From assembly GCA_964422295.1 (NCBI GenBank), contig CAYRAM010000012.1:23091-87090 (forward strand): a stretch of 64,000 nt of DNA, read 5' to 3'. The DNA is from UBA12191 sp964422295 (GTDB taxonomy: Bacteria; Planctomycetota; UBA8108; UBA1146). The position numbers and the translations under genes are program-made. Of the stretch, positions 53,072 through 62,541 are shown piece by piece; positions within the stretch are counted from its first letter, which is position 1; the number at the start of each line of letters is the position of its first letter. The notes below the pieces were generated by a model, which was not told the DNA's origin, ran no database searches, and saw nothing but the letters and a program-made list of their open reading frames with translations.

Positions 53072-53510
53072 CCGTATTCACCTCAGATCCTCTGCTTGCT
53101 GCCTCAGCGCCATCAGAAAAATCGATCGCGATTCATTCTCCGGGGTTAATCCGGATCGAATTGCTTCGGGAGCCTGCATTCTGCCTGAAGGACAATTTGC
53201 TCCCGCACCCCACAATACTCCCTGATGTTAGCGTTTTCGCCCGTTCTGAGAAAGTGATACAGGGGTGACTGGCATGACCGGATCACGAATATCGCTACAA
53301 AAACACGGATTCTGGCAGTGATTTTGCACCGAATTGTTGCTCGTCGGCGAATTCAAGGGTCCAATGGAAGGTATCTTATTTTCCGGGCTGTTTCTGATCC
53401 TGCCTCAGGAAACCGTCTATCCGGGGATGAATCTTTCTCGACAATTGGTCGGGGGGAGAGTCTCCGGTTTTCTTTCCTTTAGTCGACCTAAAAAGGTCAG
53501 GAGAACGAGC
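53072..53510. other. Divergent regulatory region between tdh and the dockerin-type gene
   Basis: 439 bases with no convincing gene. It contains a -24/-12 element at 53312-53328 and an AGGAG ribosome site before 53511. A frame upstream of the secreted protein is open from 53334, but its residues do not look like a signal peptide. The tdh promoter should lie in 53072-53250. I see no clear boxes. Confidence 0.6.
53312..53328 (+). promoter_or_regulatory. Putative sigma-54 (-24/-12) promoter
   Basis: CTGGCAGTGATTTTGCA keeps the obligatory GG and GC exactly ten bases apart and matches 15 of 17 positions of YTGGCACGRNNNTTGCW. It points at the secreted protein gene, giving a leader of about 170 bases. 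An rpoN gene is present in the window. Confidence 0.55.
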
Positions 53511-54845
53511 ATGAAGAGTCACGCTCTATGGATCACATTTCTGTTTCTTATCTTTGCACCCCTCGAGGCGCAAGATTCCCTCGATGTGGGCACCGGCAGC
53601 GCATTCCCCGGGGGCAATGTCAGTGTTGCTGTCAGCATCAACAATACTGCACCTCTCTTGGGGTTCTCCTATGGAGCAACCCATTCAGGATCGATCCTCA
53701 CCCCGTTGGATATTGTCCAGGGATCTGCTTTGAGTGCACTGAATAGCGGCACCGGTGCGGAGTACTTCTTCTTTGATCTGGCACCTGCAAATGGTCCCGG
53801 CGTCATCCTCGCCTGCATCACGACTTTTGGAGGATCCCTCGATCAGATTCCGGCGGGAAACAACCAAGAGGTCAGTGTCATGAGTTACTCCGTCAGCAGC
53901 GGTGCTGCTCCTGGCTCAAGTACTCCCATCACTCCTGTGACAACCCTTGGATCACCTCCCACAAACATTGTGTTTACTGTGGGCGGCGTCAGCGTCTTCC
54001 CTGCTTCAACAGGCGGGGCGGTCAACATCTCTGTCCCGGCTCCTACCAGTCTCGTCTTGGGTAATCCTGACACTTGCACCTGCAGTACGCCGGTGTCATG
54101 GGTAAATGGTGCAACCTACGACAGCATCCAGATACGCGTCGATGGTGCCTTGGTGAATACGCTTCCTGGCAGCGCTACCTCAAGCACGGTTACCCTCAAT
54201 ACAGCTGCAACCGAGGTCTGCGTCCGCGGCGTAGCGAATGGCGTTGACTCGGCAGATACCTGCTCCACTGACTCCTGTCCCGTTTTCACTCCTCCCCCTC
54301 CCATTGAAAACCTGAACTGCGAACTGACTTCGAATGTTCCAGGAACGGGTTGTGATTACCAGTTGACCTGGTCTGGCGTGGGGCCCTATTCGGCGATCAT
54401 TGTCTCCGTCGATGGCCTGGTTGTGGACACGTTGGGAGGAACAGCCACCAGCAGCACGGGATCTCTGTCCTTCTCTCCTGCGGCTGCGAATTTCACCGTC
54501 GAAGCCATCGATATCTGCGGAGGATCGGTGAACACCCTGGTTTGCTCTCTCATTTGTGAGGAAGGACCCACTTTCCTTCGGGGTGATTGCAACGCAGACG
54601 GCAGTAACAACATCGCCGACGTGGTTGCCGCCCTGACTTTCCTCTTCGGTGGAGGTGGAACTCCCCTCTGCGCCGATGCCTGTGACCTGAATGACGATGG
54701 TTCGCTGGATATCAGTGATCCGGTATTCCTGCTGTCAAACCTGTTCAGCAACGGAAATAATCCTCCCGCTCCATATCCAAATTGTGGACTGGATGGGACG
54801 GACACTGATCCCCTCGATTGCTCCAGTTTCCCACCCTGCCCGTAA
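53511..54845 (+). CDS. Secreted protein with cohesin-like, Ig-like and dockerin-like modules
   Basis: 444 residues. Residues 1-20 form a signal peptide (KSHALWITFLFLIFAPLEA). A cohesin-like beta domain follows (about 22-170), with PGGNVSVAVSINNTAPLLGFSY near its start. Two similar beta modules with paired Cys and an S/T-x-x-VDG-x-V strand lie at about 180-260 and 262-345. The C-terminus has two calcium-loop repeats (GDCNADGSNNIADVV and DLNDDGSLDISDPV) and ends in a Cys/Pro-rich tail. This tail occurs on many planctomycete secreted proteins and may be a sorting signal rather than a cellulosome dockerin. The ATG follows AGGAG. Confidence 0.88.
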   Translation: MKSHALWITFLFLIFAPLEAQDSLDVGTGSAFPGGNVSVAVSINNTAPLLGFSYGATHSGSILTPLDIVQGSALSALNSGTGAEYFFFDLAPANGPGVILACITTFGGSLDQIPAGNNQEVSVMSYSVSSGAAPGSSTPITPVTTLGSPPTNIVFTVGGVSVFPASTGGAVNISVPAPTSLVLGNPDTCTCSTPVSWVNGATYDSIQIRVDGALVNTLPGSATSSTVTLNTAATEVCVRGVANGVDSADTCSTDSCPVFTPPPPIENLNCELTSNVPGTGCDYQLTWSGVGPYSAIIVSVDGLVVDTLGGTATSSTGSLSFSPAAANFTVEAIDICGGSVNTLVCSLICEEGPTFLRGDCNADGSNNIADVVAALTFLFGGGGTPLCADACDLNDDGSLDISDPVFLLSNLFSNGNNPPAPYPNCGLDGTDTDPLDCSSFPPCP

Positions 54846-54871
54846 TAGGGCACTCCTGAGGGAAAATGGCG

Positions 54872-54906
54872 AAGAACCCGAAGATCCTTGAGATCTTCGG
54901 GTTCTT
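54872..54906 (+). terminator. Rho-independent terminator after the dockerin-type gene
   Basis: A 15-bp perfect stem (54872-54886 with 54892-54906) with a 5-base loop is followed by a T-rich run (TTTTCTTT). Its arms read AAGAACCCGAAGATC and the complement. It separates the secreted protein gene from pyk, 56 bases later. Confidence 0.9.
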
Positions 54907-54962
54907 TTCTTTACCAGCAAGGTTCCCTTTACTCTTGTGTCGACAATCAGGAAACTCAGGTC

Positions 54963-56441
54963 ATGACAATCAACGCTCATGAAATTCGACAAACCAAAAT
55001 CGTGGCCACCCTTGGCCCTGCCTCAAACGATCCCGATGTTCTCAGCCGCATGGTCGAAGCGGGTTTGGACGTAGTCCGAATAAATGCTTCCCACGGAGCT
55101 CATGAAAATGATAGCGACACCATCGATCTGGTACGTCAGGTCGCTCGAAGCGTGGGCAAACCATTGGGGATACTCTACGACCTGCAAGGCCCAAAGATTC
55201 GAGTCTCCGACTTTTCCGGTGATCCCCGTGCTGTGGAAGTCGGTTCCGAGATTGCTCTTGCGGTCGATAGAAGTGCTGAAGATGATGAAATCGGCTGTGA
55301 TTACGATCTTCTCGATAAAGATCTCAAAGTCGGTGAACCGATTCTCATAGACGATGGCAACATTGCACTTGAAACAATCAAGGTCGAAAAGGGCCTGGTA
55401 GTCGCCAAAGCCCTGAATTCGGGTCTGATCCACCCACGTAAGGGGATCAATCTGCCCAATACCAAAGTTTCCTCACCGGCGATCACAGATAAGGACCAAG
55501 AGGATGTGCTCTTTGCGATAAAGAAAAAGGTAGACTTCCTCGCCCTTTCCTTTGTTCGCAAAGCAAAAGACATTCAAGCACTCCATGACATTTTGAATGA
55601 AGCCGGTGTTCAAATTCCGGTGATTTCCAAAATTGAAAAACCCGCAGCAGTCACCAATCTCGGGGAAATCCTGCAACAGTCATGGGGCACGATGGTAGCG
55701 AGGGGAGACCTCGGGGTTGAAATCCCCCCTGAGCGCGTGCCGTTGATTCAGAAACAAATCATCCTGGAGGGACTCAGGATGGGCAAACCCACGATCACGG
55801 CCACCCAAATGCTCGACAGTATGACCACCAATCCTCGTCCCACTCGGGCTGAAGCGAGTGACGTGGCCAATGCGGTACTCGATGGAACCGATGCAGTCAT
55901 GCTCTCCTCAGAAACAGCGATCGGTGAGTACCCTGTGGAGTCGGTCCAAATGATGTCGGATGTGATCTCCTACACAGAAAACAACTCAGGGCGACCGCTC
56001 CAACGCAGACGCCGAGAAAGATCAGTGGATTCCACTCCGGAGGCGATCACCGATGCCGCATGTCAATTGGCACACCACGTTGATGCACATGCCCTGGTCG
56101 CCTTCACCAAATCCGGATCCACAGCGATTCTCGCAGCCCGAAGAAGGCCCGAACGTCCTATCATGGCATTCACCACACACCCCAGCGTCCGCAACATTTT
56201 GAGCCTCGTATGGGGAGTCAAGCCTTACAAAATTCGTCCTGCGCAGTCGACGGACGAATTGATTGAGATCCTCGACCGTACCCTTCAAGATAACGGACTC
56301 GCAAATCCCGGAGACAAGTTGGTCCTGTTGATGGGGGCACCCACACACAAGATGGGCAAGACCAACTTGATGCTCGTCTACAAAGTAGGTTCATGGAAAG
56401 GTTTGGAGACTCGTTTTTCTCAAGACGACGAGGACGAGTGA
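54963..56441 (+). CDS. pyk: Pyruvate kinase
   Basis: Makes pyruvate and ATP from phosphoenolpyruvate. The 492-residue protein starts at the ATG before TINAHEIRQTKIVATLGPAS. Active-site segments are LYDLQGPKIRV, KKKVDFLALSFV, VISKIEKPAAVTN (Lys-Glu pair) and MVARGDLGVEIPPE. ATQMLDSM and SSETAIGEYPVE follow, then the C-terminal domain. The last residues are acidic (QDDEDE). The 3' end overlaps the convergent DUF72 gene by 22 bases. Confidence 0.96.
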   Translation: MTINAHEIRQTKIVATLGPASNDPDVLSRMVEAGLDVVRINASHGAHENDSDTIDLVRQVARSVGKPLGILYDLQGPKIRVSDFSGDPRAVEVGSEIALAVDRSAEDDEIGCDYDLLDKDLKVGEPILIDDGNIALETIKVEKGLVVAKALNSGLIHPRKGINLPNTKVSSPAITDKDQEDVLFAIKKKVDFLALSFVRKAKDIQALHDILNEAGVQIPVISKIEKPAAVTNLGEILQQSWGTMVARGDLGVEIPPERVPLIQKQIILEGLRMGKPTITATQMLDSMTTNPRPTRAEASDVANAVLDGTDAVMLSSETAIGEYPVESVQMMSDVISYTENNSGRPLQRRRRERSVDSTPEAITDAACQLAHHVDAHALVAFTKSGSTAILAARRRPERPIMAFTTHPSVRNILSLVWGVKPYKIRPAQSTDELIEILDRTLQDNGLANPGDKLVLLMGAPTHKMGKTNLMLVYKVGSWKGLETRFSQDDEDE

Positions 56442-57247
56442 TTCTCAACCCACAGGGCACGGAAATCCTCCAGCGTTGCCGGTGCATGGCCTGCGTAGTG
56501 ATTGTTGAAGAACCCGAAGACATCTCCCCCGCCGGTTCGAAATGATTTCATGATCTCCACCCAGGGCAAGAGTCTGTCACGCGGATCCAAAACCTGTTGA
56601 TTCCATGTATCCGTGAGCGCTTCAGTTTCCTTACGGTCTCCCAGGAAGCGGAAATACCCCCTCTGGCCACTTGGCTCACCGAGTCGGTCGATCCACTCTT
56701 CCGCTTTCGGCATCCAGCCGTGATCAACCCAGGCCAGGGTCGCTCCACACCCTTCCACCACTTCGACCAGATCCTTGTGGATCCAGTTTCGATTGCGGAC
56801 TTCCACCACCATCGGCACCTCGCTGGAGTATCGCGGCAAAAACTCTTCCAGCCGTTTGAGAAATGGGGCGGGACTCGTAAACGACTTCCTGTTGAAATAA
56901 GGAAACTGCAATAGCAAGGGGCCCAATTTGTTTCCCAGCCACTGCAGGGTTTCGATGAAGATCTCCATCGACTCCTCAACCTCCACGAGCACCTTGTCAT
57001 GAGTGATTTCCCGGTGCACCTTGGCGGTGAAGAGAAAGTCATCCGGAGTGCGGCTCATCCAGTTTTTCACGGTGGATTCCCGCGGGATCGCGTAGTACGT
57101 CGCATCGATTTCCACAGTGTCGTATCTGCTGGAGTAATGGGGTAAGTAGCCAGCGGAGGGCGTGTCCGGTGGATAGAATGCACCTACCCAACTCTTTTCT
57201 GACCAAGAGGAGGTTCCAATGCGGACTTTTGAGTCGCCTTCAAACAC
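56420..57247 (-). CDS. DUF72 family protein (YecE-like)
   Basis: 275 residues with a TIM-barrel-like pattern: RIGTSSWSEKSWVGAFYP, then EIDATYYAIP, FLFTAKVHREITHDK, LGPLLLQFPYFN and VVEVRNRNWIHKDL. The end FGFFNNHYAGHAP matches the family's FNNHYxGxAP motif. The biochemical activity of DUF72 is not established. GTG start lies five bases after GGAGGG. Convergent overlap with pyk. Confidence 0.9.
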   Translation of the reverse strand: MFEGDSKVRIGTSSWSEKSWVGAFYPPDTPSAGYLPHYSSRYDTVEIDATYYAIPRESTVKNWMSRTPDDFLFTAKVHREITHDKVLVEVEESMEIFIETLQWLGNKLGPLLLQFPYFNRKSFTSPAPFLKRLEEFLPRYSSEVPMVVEVRNRNWIHKDLVEVVEGCGATLAWVDHGWMPKAEEWIDRLGEPSGQRGYFRFLGDRKETEALTDTWNQQVLDPRDRLLPWVEIMKSFRTGGGDVFGFFNNHYAGHAPATLEDFRALWVENHSSSSS

Positions 57248-57298
57248 CAGAGCCCTCCAACCTTGTCAGCACTTCCGACCTTCTTCGACAGGCGATGA

Positions 57299-57712
57299 AT
57301 GATGAGTGACGAATCTGCTCCTGACGCCCACTCTTTGCAGAAGAGAATGAATGCGCTTGAAAAGATGCGGGGTGTTGAAACACGAATTGTCCAGCACTCT
57401 TTGCCGTTGATCCGAAGGCTGACCATTGATCTTCAAGGTTGGCTCTCCACACCGCTTCCCCAGCAAATCATGCTCGATTTGGAAAAAGGTGAAATGTGGT
57501 GGCAAGATCTGGACGATTCTTACGGAGATCACGATCCTCGCTGCTTTCCTGTCGTCAGAGAGACCATCGCTCGGTTGCCCATCGATCTATCACCCCAGCA
57601 CTTCGCAAACCAACCGGTAGAAGCAGGTCAGTGCTATCGAGATTTGATCATCCCGATCCGAGAGCAGGTATTGCGGCGTACTGAACTTCGACACATCGCC
57701 GGAACCCCATGA
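57299..57712 (+). CDS. Small hypothetical protein
   Basis: 137 residues, no signal peptide. The N-terminal half is helical (LQKRMNALEKMRGVETRIVQHSLPLIRRL). The middle has GWLSTPLPQQIMLDLEKGEMWWQDLDDSYGDHDPR and the end is helical again. No family is recognised. Two ATGs sit in a row at the start and the ribosome site is weak. Coding potential is supported by a continuous frame of normal composition between the divergent DUF72 gene and the convergent aconitase gene. Confidence 0.6.
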   Translation: MMSDESAPDAHSLQKRMNALEKMRGVETRIVQHSLPLIRRLTIDLQGWLSTPLPQQIMLDLEKGEMWWQDLDDSYGDHDPRCFPVVRETIARLPIDLSPQHFANQPVEAGQCYRDLIIPIREQVLRRTELRHIAGTP

Positions 57713-57733
57713 GGATTGACAGGAGACGCTCTC

Positions 57734-59737
57734 TCACCCCTCGAATGCCACAATTTCACCGGCGAGCGCGCTCGCCGCTACCGTCAACGGACTCGCCAGA
57801 TACATTTGCCCCGGCCCGGACCTTCCGGGAAAATTGCGGTTGATGGCACTGACACTGACCTGGTCTGGAGAACGACTGATTCCGGGCCCGGCATTGATAC
57901 ACGCTCCGCAGGATGGCTCGATCACTTGTGCGCCCACCTTTTCAAAGATCTCCAGGTATCCCTGCTCCCGGCAGTACTCCTTGACCTCTTGGGAGCCGAA
58001 TTGAATCCAGAATTCAACCCCTTCAGCAACCTGTTCACCACGCTCAAGACCCGCCTTGAGAACTTCGGCGTACATGTCCATGTCCTCCTTTTTACCGGCG
58101 GTGCATGAACCTCCGTAAGCGATATCGATGCGAACCGTCTCCTCCAATTTCGAAATCTCAACCCCATTCCCGGGGTCACCCGGCAAAGCGACAAGGGGCT
58201 CCAGTGAGTCGGCATCGATGATAATTTCGTGGCAGTACTGCGCTCCCTCATCACTCTCAAGACCTGCACAGAGACTTCGCGCACGTGTTTCGTCCATCCC
58301 TCTCTCCGTCACGAGGAACTCGACTGTTTTCTCATCGGCAGCGACAATCCCGCTGAAAGCCCCGACTTCGGCGGCCATGTTGGTCATCGTCGCTCTTTCG
58401 TCGATGGAGAGATTCCTGACTGCTTCTCCACAATACTCGACCATTTTGCCGATCGCATGTCCATCAGCGACATAGGGAGTTCTCAGAATCGCCAACATCA
58501 TATCTTTTGCGGTGACTCCGTCAGGCCTGTTGCCCTTCACTTCGATGCGCACCGTATCGGGAACCTGGGAGTACACATCCCGGGTGATCCATGAATTGAA
58601 GATCGCAGTCGTCCCAACTCCGAATGCCACGCAGCCGATTGCGCCAGAATGGGGAGTGTGGGAATCACTGCCTATGATCAATTGACCAGGCTCGGCGTAA
58701 TCCTGAAGGATTTTCGAGTGACAGATCGCTTCAGACCCACCATGTTCCGTTTCACCGTGAAGGGTCAGGTTGTAACTGGCTGCAAAATCCTCCTGCTTGA
58801 TCTTCAACTGTTCTGCTGTATTCAAAAGTCCCATCTTTTTTCGCTCAGGAGTCATCGCCTGCTCAAGGAATGTCAGATGATCTCTAAACAAAATGATGGA
58901 ATCGGGGTCATTCAGTGGTTCACCTTTGCCAACTTTTTCTTCAAAAAAGGTGGCTGCCATGGGGGTCACATATTCATGACTGAAACGCAAATCTGTGGCA
59001 TAGAACCCTGCGTCACCGACGGCCGAACTATCTACCCCCACTTCATAGCTTGCGGAGTCGATGACCCGATGTTTCGAAAAGATCTTTTGAGTGATCGTCT
59101 GCGGTTCCGAACTCTTTTGGGGGCCGGGCAAATCGACTTTTCCCTGGATTCGTGCCAAGTTGAATTCAAATAGCCCACCCCACTCGATGATCTGGGTGGT
59201 CACTGGATCCTTCCCCAGAGTGAATGCGTCGAGAGAAACTGTTTCACCATCGATCAACCGCTCAAGAACTGACATGTCAGTACAAGTCAAAAGGCCGAGG
59301 TTATGGCAATTCTGCTGGTAGATGCGTTCGATGTTCTCTGCGAACACCAGATGGATGCCTGCGCACAACTCCGCATAGGGAGAAGCTTCACGGCTCGACC
59401 CCTTGCCCCTGCGCTTACCGCTGACGCTGGCAGCGAACCCGCCCTCCTTGACCGAATTACGCGTAATTGGAAACTCTCCCGCTGCCGAATAACCGACGTA
59501 TGGAAACTCTCCGAGGGTTTCATCGTGGTAATAACAGACGTATGCGGGGGTCATCTCATCCGTGGAAATGTTATCCCTATAGGGCAATCCATGACTCAGG
59601 GGAAGATTCTCTCCTGACAACTGTTTCCGGATCGCCACTGAATCATCGACCAGGTACAGAACTCGACCATCGAGCACAACCTCTACGGATCGCTTCTCAA
59701 CGTCCCTTTGCCTTAGGCGCTGGATCAGGTCGGACAT
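57734..59737 (-). CDS. Aconitase-family protein, swivel domain first
   Basis: 667 residues. The swivel domain is N-terminal: GLPYRDNISTDEMTPAYVC and the Gly-Lys-Gly-Ser-Ser-Arg-Glu substrate loop near 107-113. It is followed by the large Fe-S domains, with GSDSHTPHSGAIGC and EPSCGACINAGPG supplying three cluster Cys. AIGKMVEYCGEAVRNLSIDERATMTNMAAEVGAFSG is the standard hydratase block. There is no HEAT-like domain as in AcnB. Both aconitate and isopropylmalate/homoaconitate-type activities fit. The ATG after GGAG is preferred over a GTG three codons earlier. Confidence 0.88.
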   Translation of the reverse strand: MSDLIQRLRQRDVEKRSVEVVLDGRVLYLVDDSVAIRKQLSGENLPLSHGLPYRDNISTDEMTPAYVCYYHDETLGEFPYVGYSAAGEFPITRNSVKEGGFAASVSGKRRGKGSSREASPYAELCAGIHLVFAENIERIYQQNCHNLGLLTCTDMSVLERLIDGETVSLDAFTLGKDPVTTQIIEWGGLFEFNLARIQGKVDLPGPQKSSEPQTITQKIFSKHRVIDSASYEVGVDSSAVGDAGFYATDLRFSHEYVTPMAATFFEEKVGKGEPLNDPDSIILFRDHLTFLEQAMTPERKKMGLLNTAEQLKIKQEDFAASYNLTLHGETEHGGSEAICHSKILQDYAEPGQLIIGSDSHTPHSGAIGCVAFGVGTTAIFNSWITRDVYSQVPDTVRIEVKGNRPDGVTAKDMMLAILRTPYVADGHAIGKMVEYCGEAVRNLSIDERATMTNMAAEVGAFSGIVAADEKTVEFLVTERGMDETRARSLCAGLESDEGAQYCHEIIIDADSLEPLVALPGDPGNGVEISKLEETVRIDIAYGGSCTAGKKEDMDMYAEVLKAGLERGEQVAEGVEFWIQFGSQEVKEYCREQGYLEIFEKVGAQVIEPSCGACINAGPGISRSPDQVSVSAINRNFPGRSGPGQMYLASPLTVAASALAGEIVAFEG

Positions 59738-59936
59738 TGTGTGCACTCCATCTTTGTTTTACGTGATCTCGACTAAACCCCGGGTGCATGAGACTTGTCC
59801 AGCAGAGCTGAGAATGACCAAGATCTTCTGTAATCGCAGGTGACAAACAAAACTCATGGGATGATGAGTATTGTTGACTCATAACGAACCGTGCCCTTGG
59901 GGTATTTTTTGATTATCTACGAAGTTATCGGTGCGT

Positions 59937-60998
59937 TCAACTCGCATCGCTGCGAAGAGCACGAAATCGTGGCACGATTTGATCCTGGATGAGGGTTTTG
60001 CGCAGTGAGTGCTCGCAAAAAGCACCCTTCACCGCATTGATGGCGATTCTCTCGAAATCTGTGATTCCCAGCGAAAACAGATCTTTGGCAAGTTGCCATT
60101 CACGGGTCAGGGTCGTTCTCGACATGAGGGTGTTATCGACATTCAATGCCACCCGATAACCCTCCCGCAGGTATCTGGGAAAGGGGTGCTCCGACAGGTC
60201 CGTGACTGCCCCGGTATGAAGATTGGAAGAGAGACACATCTCCAAAGGAATCCGATGGTCGAGGATGTACTCCCCCAACGTTCCGCGATGATCGCCAGGA
60301 ACAGTATCGTCTTCCACCAATCGGGTGGCATGGCCGATCCTGTGAGCTCCGCAGTGCTGGATCGCTTGCCAGATCGATGAAAGTCCAAATGCTTCTCCTG
60401 CATGAATAGTGATGTTGAAATTCTTTTTTCTCAGATATTGAAATGCGTCATTGTGATCTGCAGGTGGATGGCCTGATTCGTCCCCTGCGAGATCAAAGCC
60501 CACGACTCCCTGGTCGCGGAATTGAACGGCAACCTTTGCAGAATCGAGGGAAATCACCGGGTCCATGTGGCGCAGTGAACAGACGATGATACGAGCCATC
60601 GTTCCCGTTTTTCGACTCCCTTCATTCAACCCTTCGAGTACTGCTTCCAGAACTTGCTCCATCGACAATCCATTTGAAGTGTGAAGTACCGGGGCAAATC
60701 TGATCTCCCCGTAGATGACTCCGTCTGCTGCCAAATCTTCGACATGCTCAAGAGCAACCCGTCTCAGAGACTCGGAATCCTGCATCACCGCCGTCGTCAC
60801 TGCGAATCCTTCGAGATACTTGGGCAGATCTCCCTGTGCCGCTCCACGGAAAAACCAATCGCCGAGAGCAACGGGATCCGATTCCGGAAGAGAGATGTCC
60901 CTTTCTCCGGCAAGGTTCAGAATCGTCTGTGGTCTCAAACCTCCATCGAGGTGATCGTGCAATTGAACCTTGGGCATCTGTTGAATCAGGTCATTCAC
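59937..60998 (-). CDS. add: Adenosine deaminase
   Basis: Deaminates adenosine to inosine. The 353-residue TIM-barrel protein has the metal-binding HDHLDGGLRP (14-23), ITIHAGEAFG with the proton-relay Glu, MCLSSNLHTG and NVDNTLMSRTTL with the metal Asp. All ligands of the ADA family are present. Together with the PNP at 1596 it could feed purine salvage. A 190-base spacer with no clear gene separates it from the aconitase gene. Some relatives deaminate other 6-aminopurines, so the substrate is not certain. Confidence 0.9.
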   Translation of the reverse strand: MNDLIQQMPKVQLHDHLDGGLRPQTILNLAGERDISLPESDPVALGDWFFRGAAQGDLPKYLEGFAVTTAVMQDSESLRRVALEHVEDLAADGVIYGEIRFAPVLHTSNGLSMEQVLEAVLEGLNEGSRKTGTMARIIVCSLRHMDPVISLDSAKVAVQFRDQGVVGFDLAGDESGHPPADHNDAFQYLRKKNFNITIHAGEAFGLSSIWQAIQHCGAHRIGHATRLVEDDTVPGDHRGTLGEYILDHRIPLEMCLSSNLHTGAVTDLSEHPFPRYLREGYRVALNVDNTLMSRTTLTREWQLAKDLFSLGITDFERIAINAVKGAFCEHSLRKTLIQDQIVPRFRALRSDAS

Positions 60999-61056
60999 CG
61001 CAATCCTCCTGCCACTGTATTCTTGAAATCAAATCGAAAGTTCATGGAACCCTGCT

Positions 61057-62541
61057 CTACAAGCCTGGAAATGCCTCCGCCGGGTCCACTTCACTGTTTC
61101 GGGCATCGTCACGCAAGACACTCTTTGTTCCCTCGTCCAGTTGACGTCTCACTGCTTCGGACAGTTGTTGCCAAATCCGTTGCTTGATCGGCAAGGGTGC
61201 GCTTGCGCGAGGACTTCTCAATGCTTCGACATACGACAGATACCTGCTTCTTTGCTGATCCCGGGAATCCAGCTCCGATTCAAGAAGGGTTGCCATCTGC
61301 AATCCCCGCGTGAACTCGATCTCAAGCCCCCCACCTGCAGCGGCGATCAGTCCCCTTGCCCGAATCAGTATCGAAATCACCGTCACCGGCTCGTCCGAGT
61401 ACAGCTTTGAACGGACAACCCTGGCCACCTCGTCGATCAGTGAATCCCCAGGGGTCCGGGATCCCTCACCAAAGTCTTGCAGTCGGTCCAGTATTTCTGC
61501 GGTAAGTTCATCTTCTCCCAGCAGCCAAGCCTGCAGTGCGGTGTCGGCAACGATTTCTTTGGCCCGATCGCGGAATTGGTCCGGGATCTGACCCCCTCCA
61601 ACTTCTTCCAGTGAACGCAAAAAGACGGGGAGCAGCTCAGGTATCGGTCCACTGGTAACCAAATCGCCGCTGACAGGATCGGACACAGGCCTTCCCCTGA
61701 CAATCAGCTGTTGGAGTCCTATACGAACATGGCTCAGTAACAAAGTCTGCCCGAAGAGTTCATCGGTCAGATGAGGAGAAATCTCACCCGTCTCCTGGCG
61801 GAGAAACCCCTGCACCGCCCAGTAGATCGCATGACTTCCCGGTACCCGCCAATCGAGTCCGGGAAACCGGTCACTGATCTCTGCCATCAGAAGCGGATCC
61901 ATGTTGAGCTCTTCCACTAAGGTCGATCGCAGCTGCGGGTCGGGTTCTCGAAGAAATTGTGCCTGTTCCCGTGAATCTGCAGCAGCGACCCCCATCAAAG
62001 AATGCCATCGATCGAACAACATTCTTCGAAAATAGGGGGCTGCATCATCCCTGCTCTCACCCAATTTGAACCAGAAGAGGTAGGACAATTGCCGGTGTAT
62101 CTCCCTGCTCATGGGATTCGCCCGTAATCCCTCCGCCCTCAATAAATCAATCGACTCCCCTACCCACCCCCACCTCTCTGCAGGGTCGCGTGTATCCAGA
62201 GCCAATTCAAAAGCAAGCAACCAGGATTGGAAGTTCCACACCCGGGGGAAATAGGGCTGAAGTTTCAGAATCCAGCGGGACAGTTCCATCGACTCGTGAA
62301 GTTCTCCCTGTTCCTGCCGCTCCAATGCCTTCAGCCACAATGCATTGATCGCCCACCCCCGAAATGCCCCCAGCGATTGCTGTAACAGCAATACGTCTGC
62401 GGGAACTCCAGCAGAAGCAGTCACCGGCAGGGTCAATCGATCCCGCTGATAGTTCTGTTCGAGGGGCACCGTGCTCGCTGCTGCCAGCAGGAAGCAAAGC
62501 AGAGAGAGGGCCAACGGCTGTAGAACAGATCGGTGATTCAT
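61057..62541 (-). CDS. Exported helical-repeat protein of unknown function
   Basis: About 494 residues. The N-terminus has a hydrophobic segment (LALSLLCFLLAAASTV) that reads as a signal peptide. The rest is mostly helical, with TPR-like pairs (LWLKALERQEQGELHESMELSRWILKLQ) and many Trp residues in the first half. No family is recognised. ATG at 62541 overlaps the stop of the ABC-permease-like gene (ATGA), so it is part of that unit. It may be the extracytoplasmic partner of that transporter. Confidence 0.75.
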   Translation of the reverse strand: MNHRSVLQPLALSLLCFLLAAASTVPLEQNYQRDRLTLPVTASAGVPADVLLLQQSLGAFRGWAINALWLKALERQEQGELHESMELSRWILKLQPYFPRVWNFQSWLLAFELALDTRDPAERWGWVGESIDLLRAEGLRANPMSREIHRQLSYLFWFKLGESRDDAAPYFRRMLFDRWHSLMGVAAADSREQAQFLREPDPQLRSTLVEELNMDPLLMAEISDRFPGLDWRVPGSHAIYWAVQGFLRQETGEISPHLTDELFGQTLLLSHVRIGLQQLIVRGRPVSDPVSGDLVTSGPIPELLPVFLRSLEEVGGGQIPDQFRDRAKEIVADTALQAWLLGEDELTAEILDRLQDFGEGSRTPGDSLIDEVARVVRSKLYSDEPVTVISILIRARGLIAAAGGGLEIEFTRGLQMATLLESELDSRDQQRSRYLSYVEALRSPRASAPLPIKQRIWQQLSEAVRRQLDEGTKSVLRDDARNSEVDPAEAFPGL

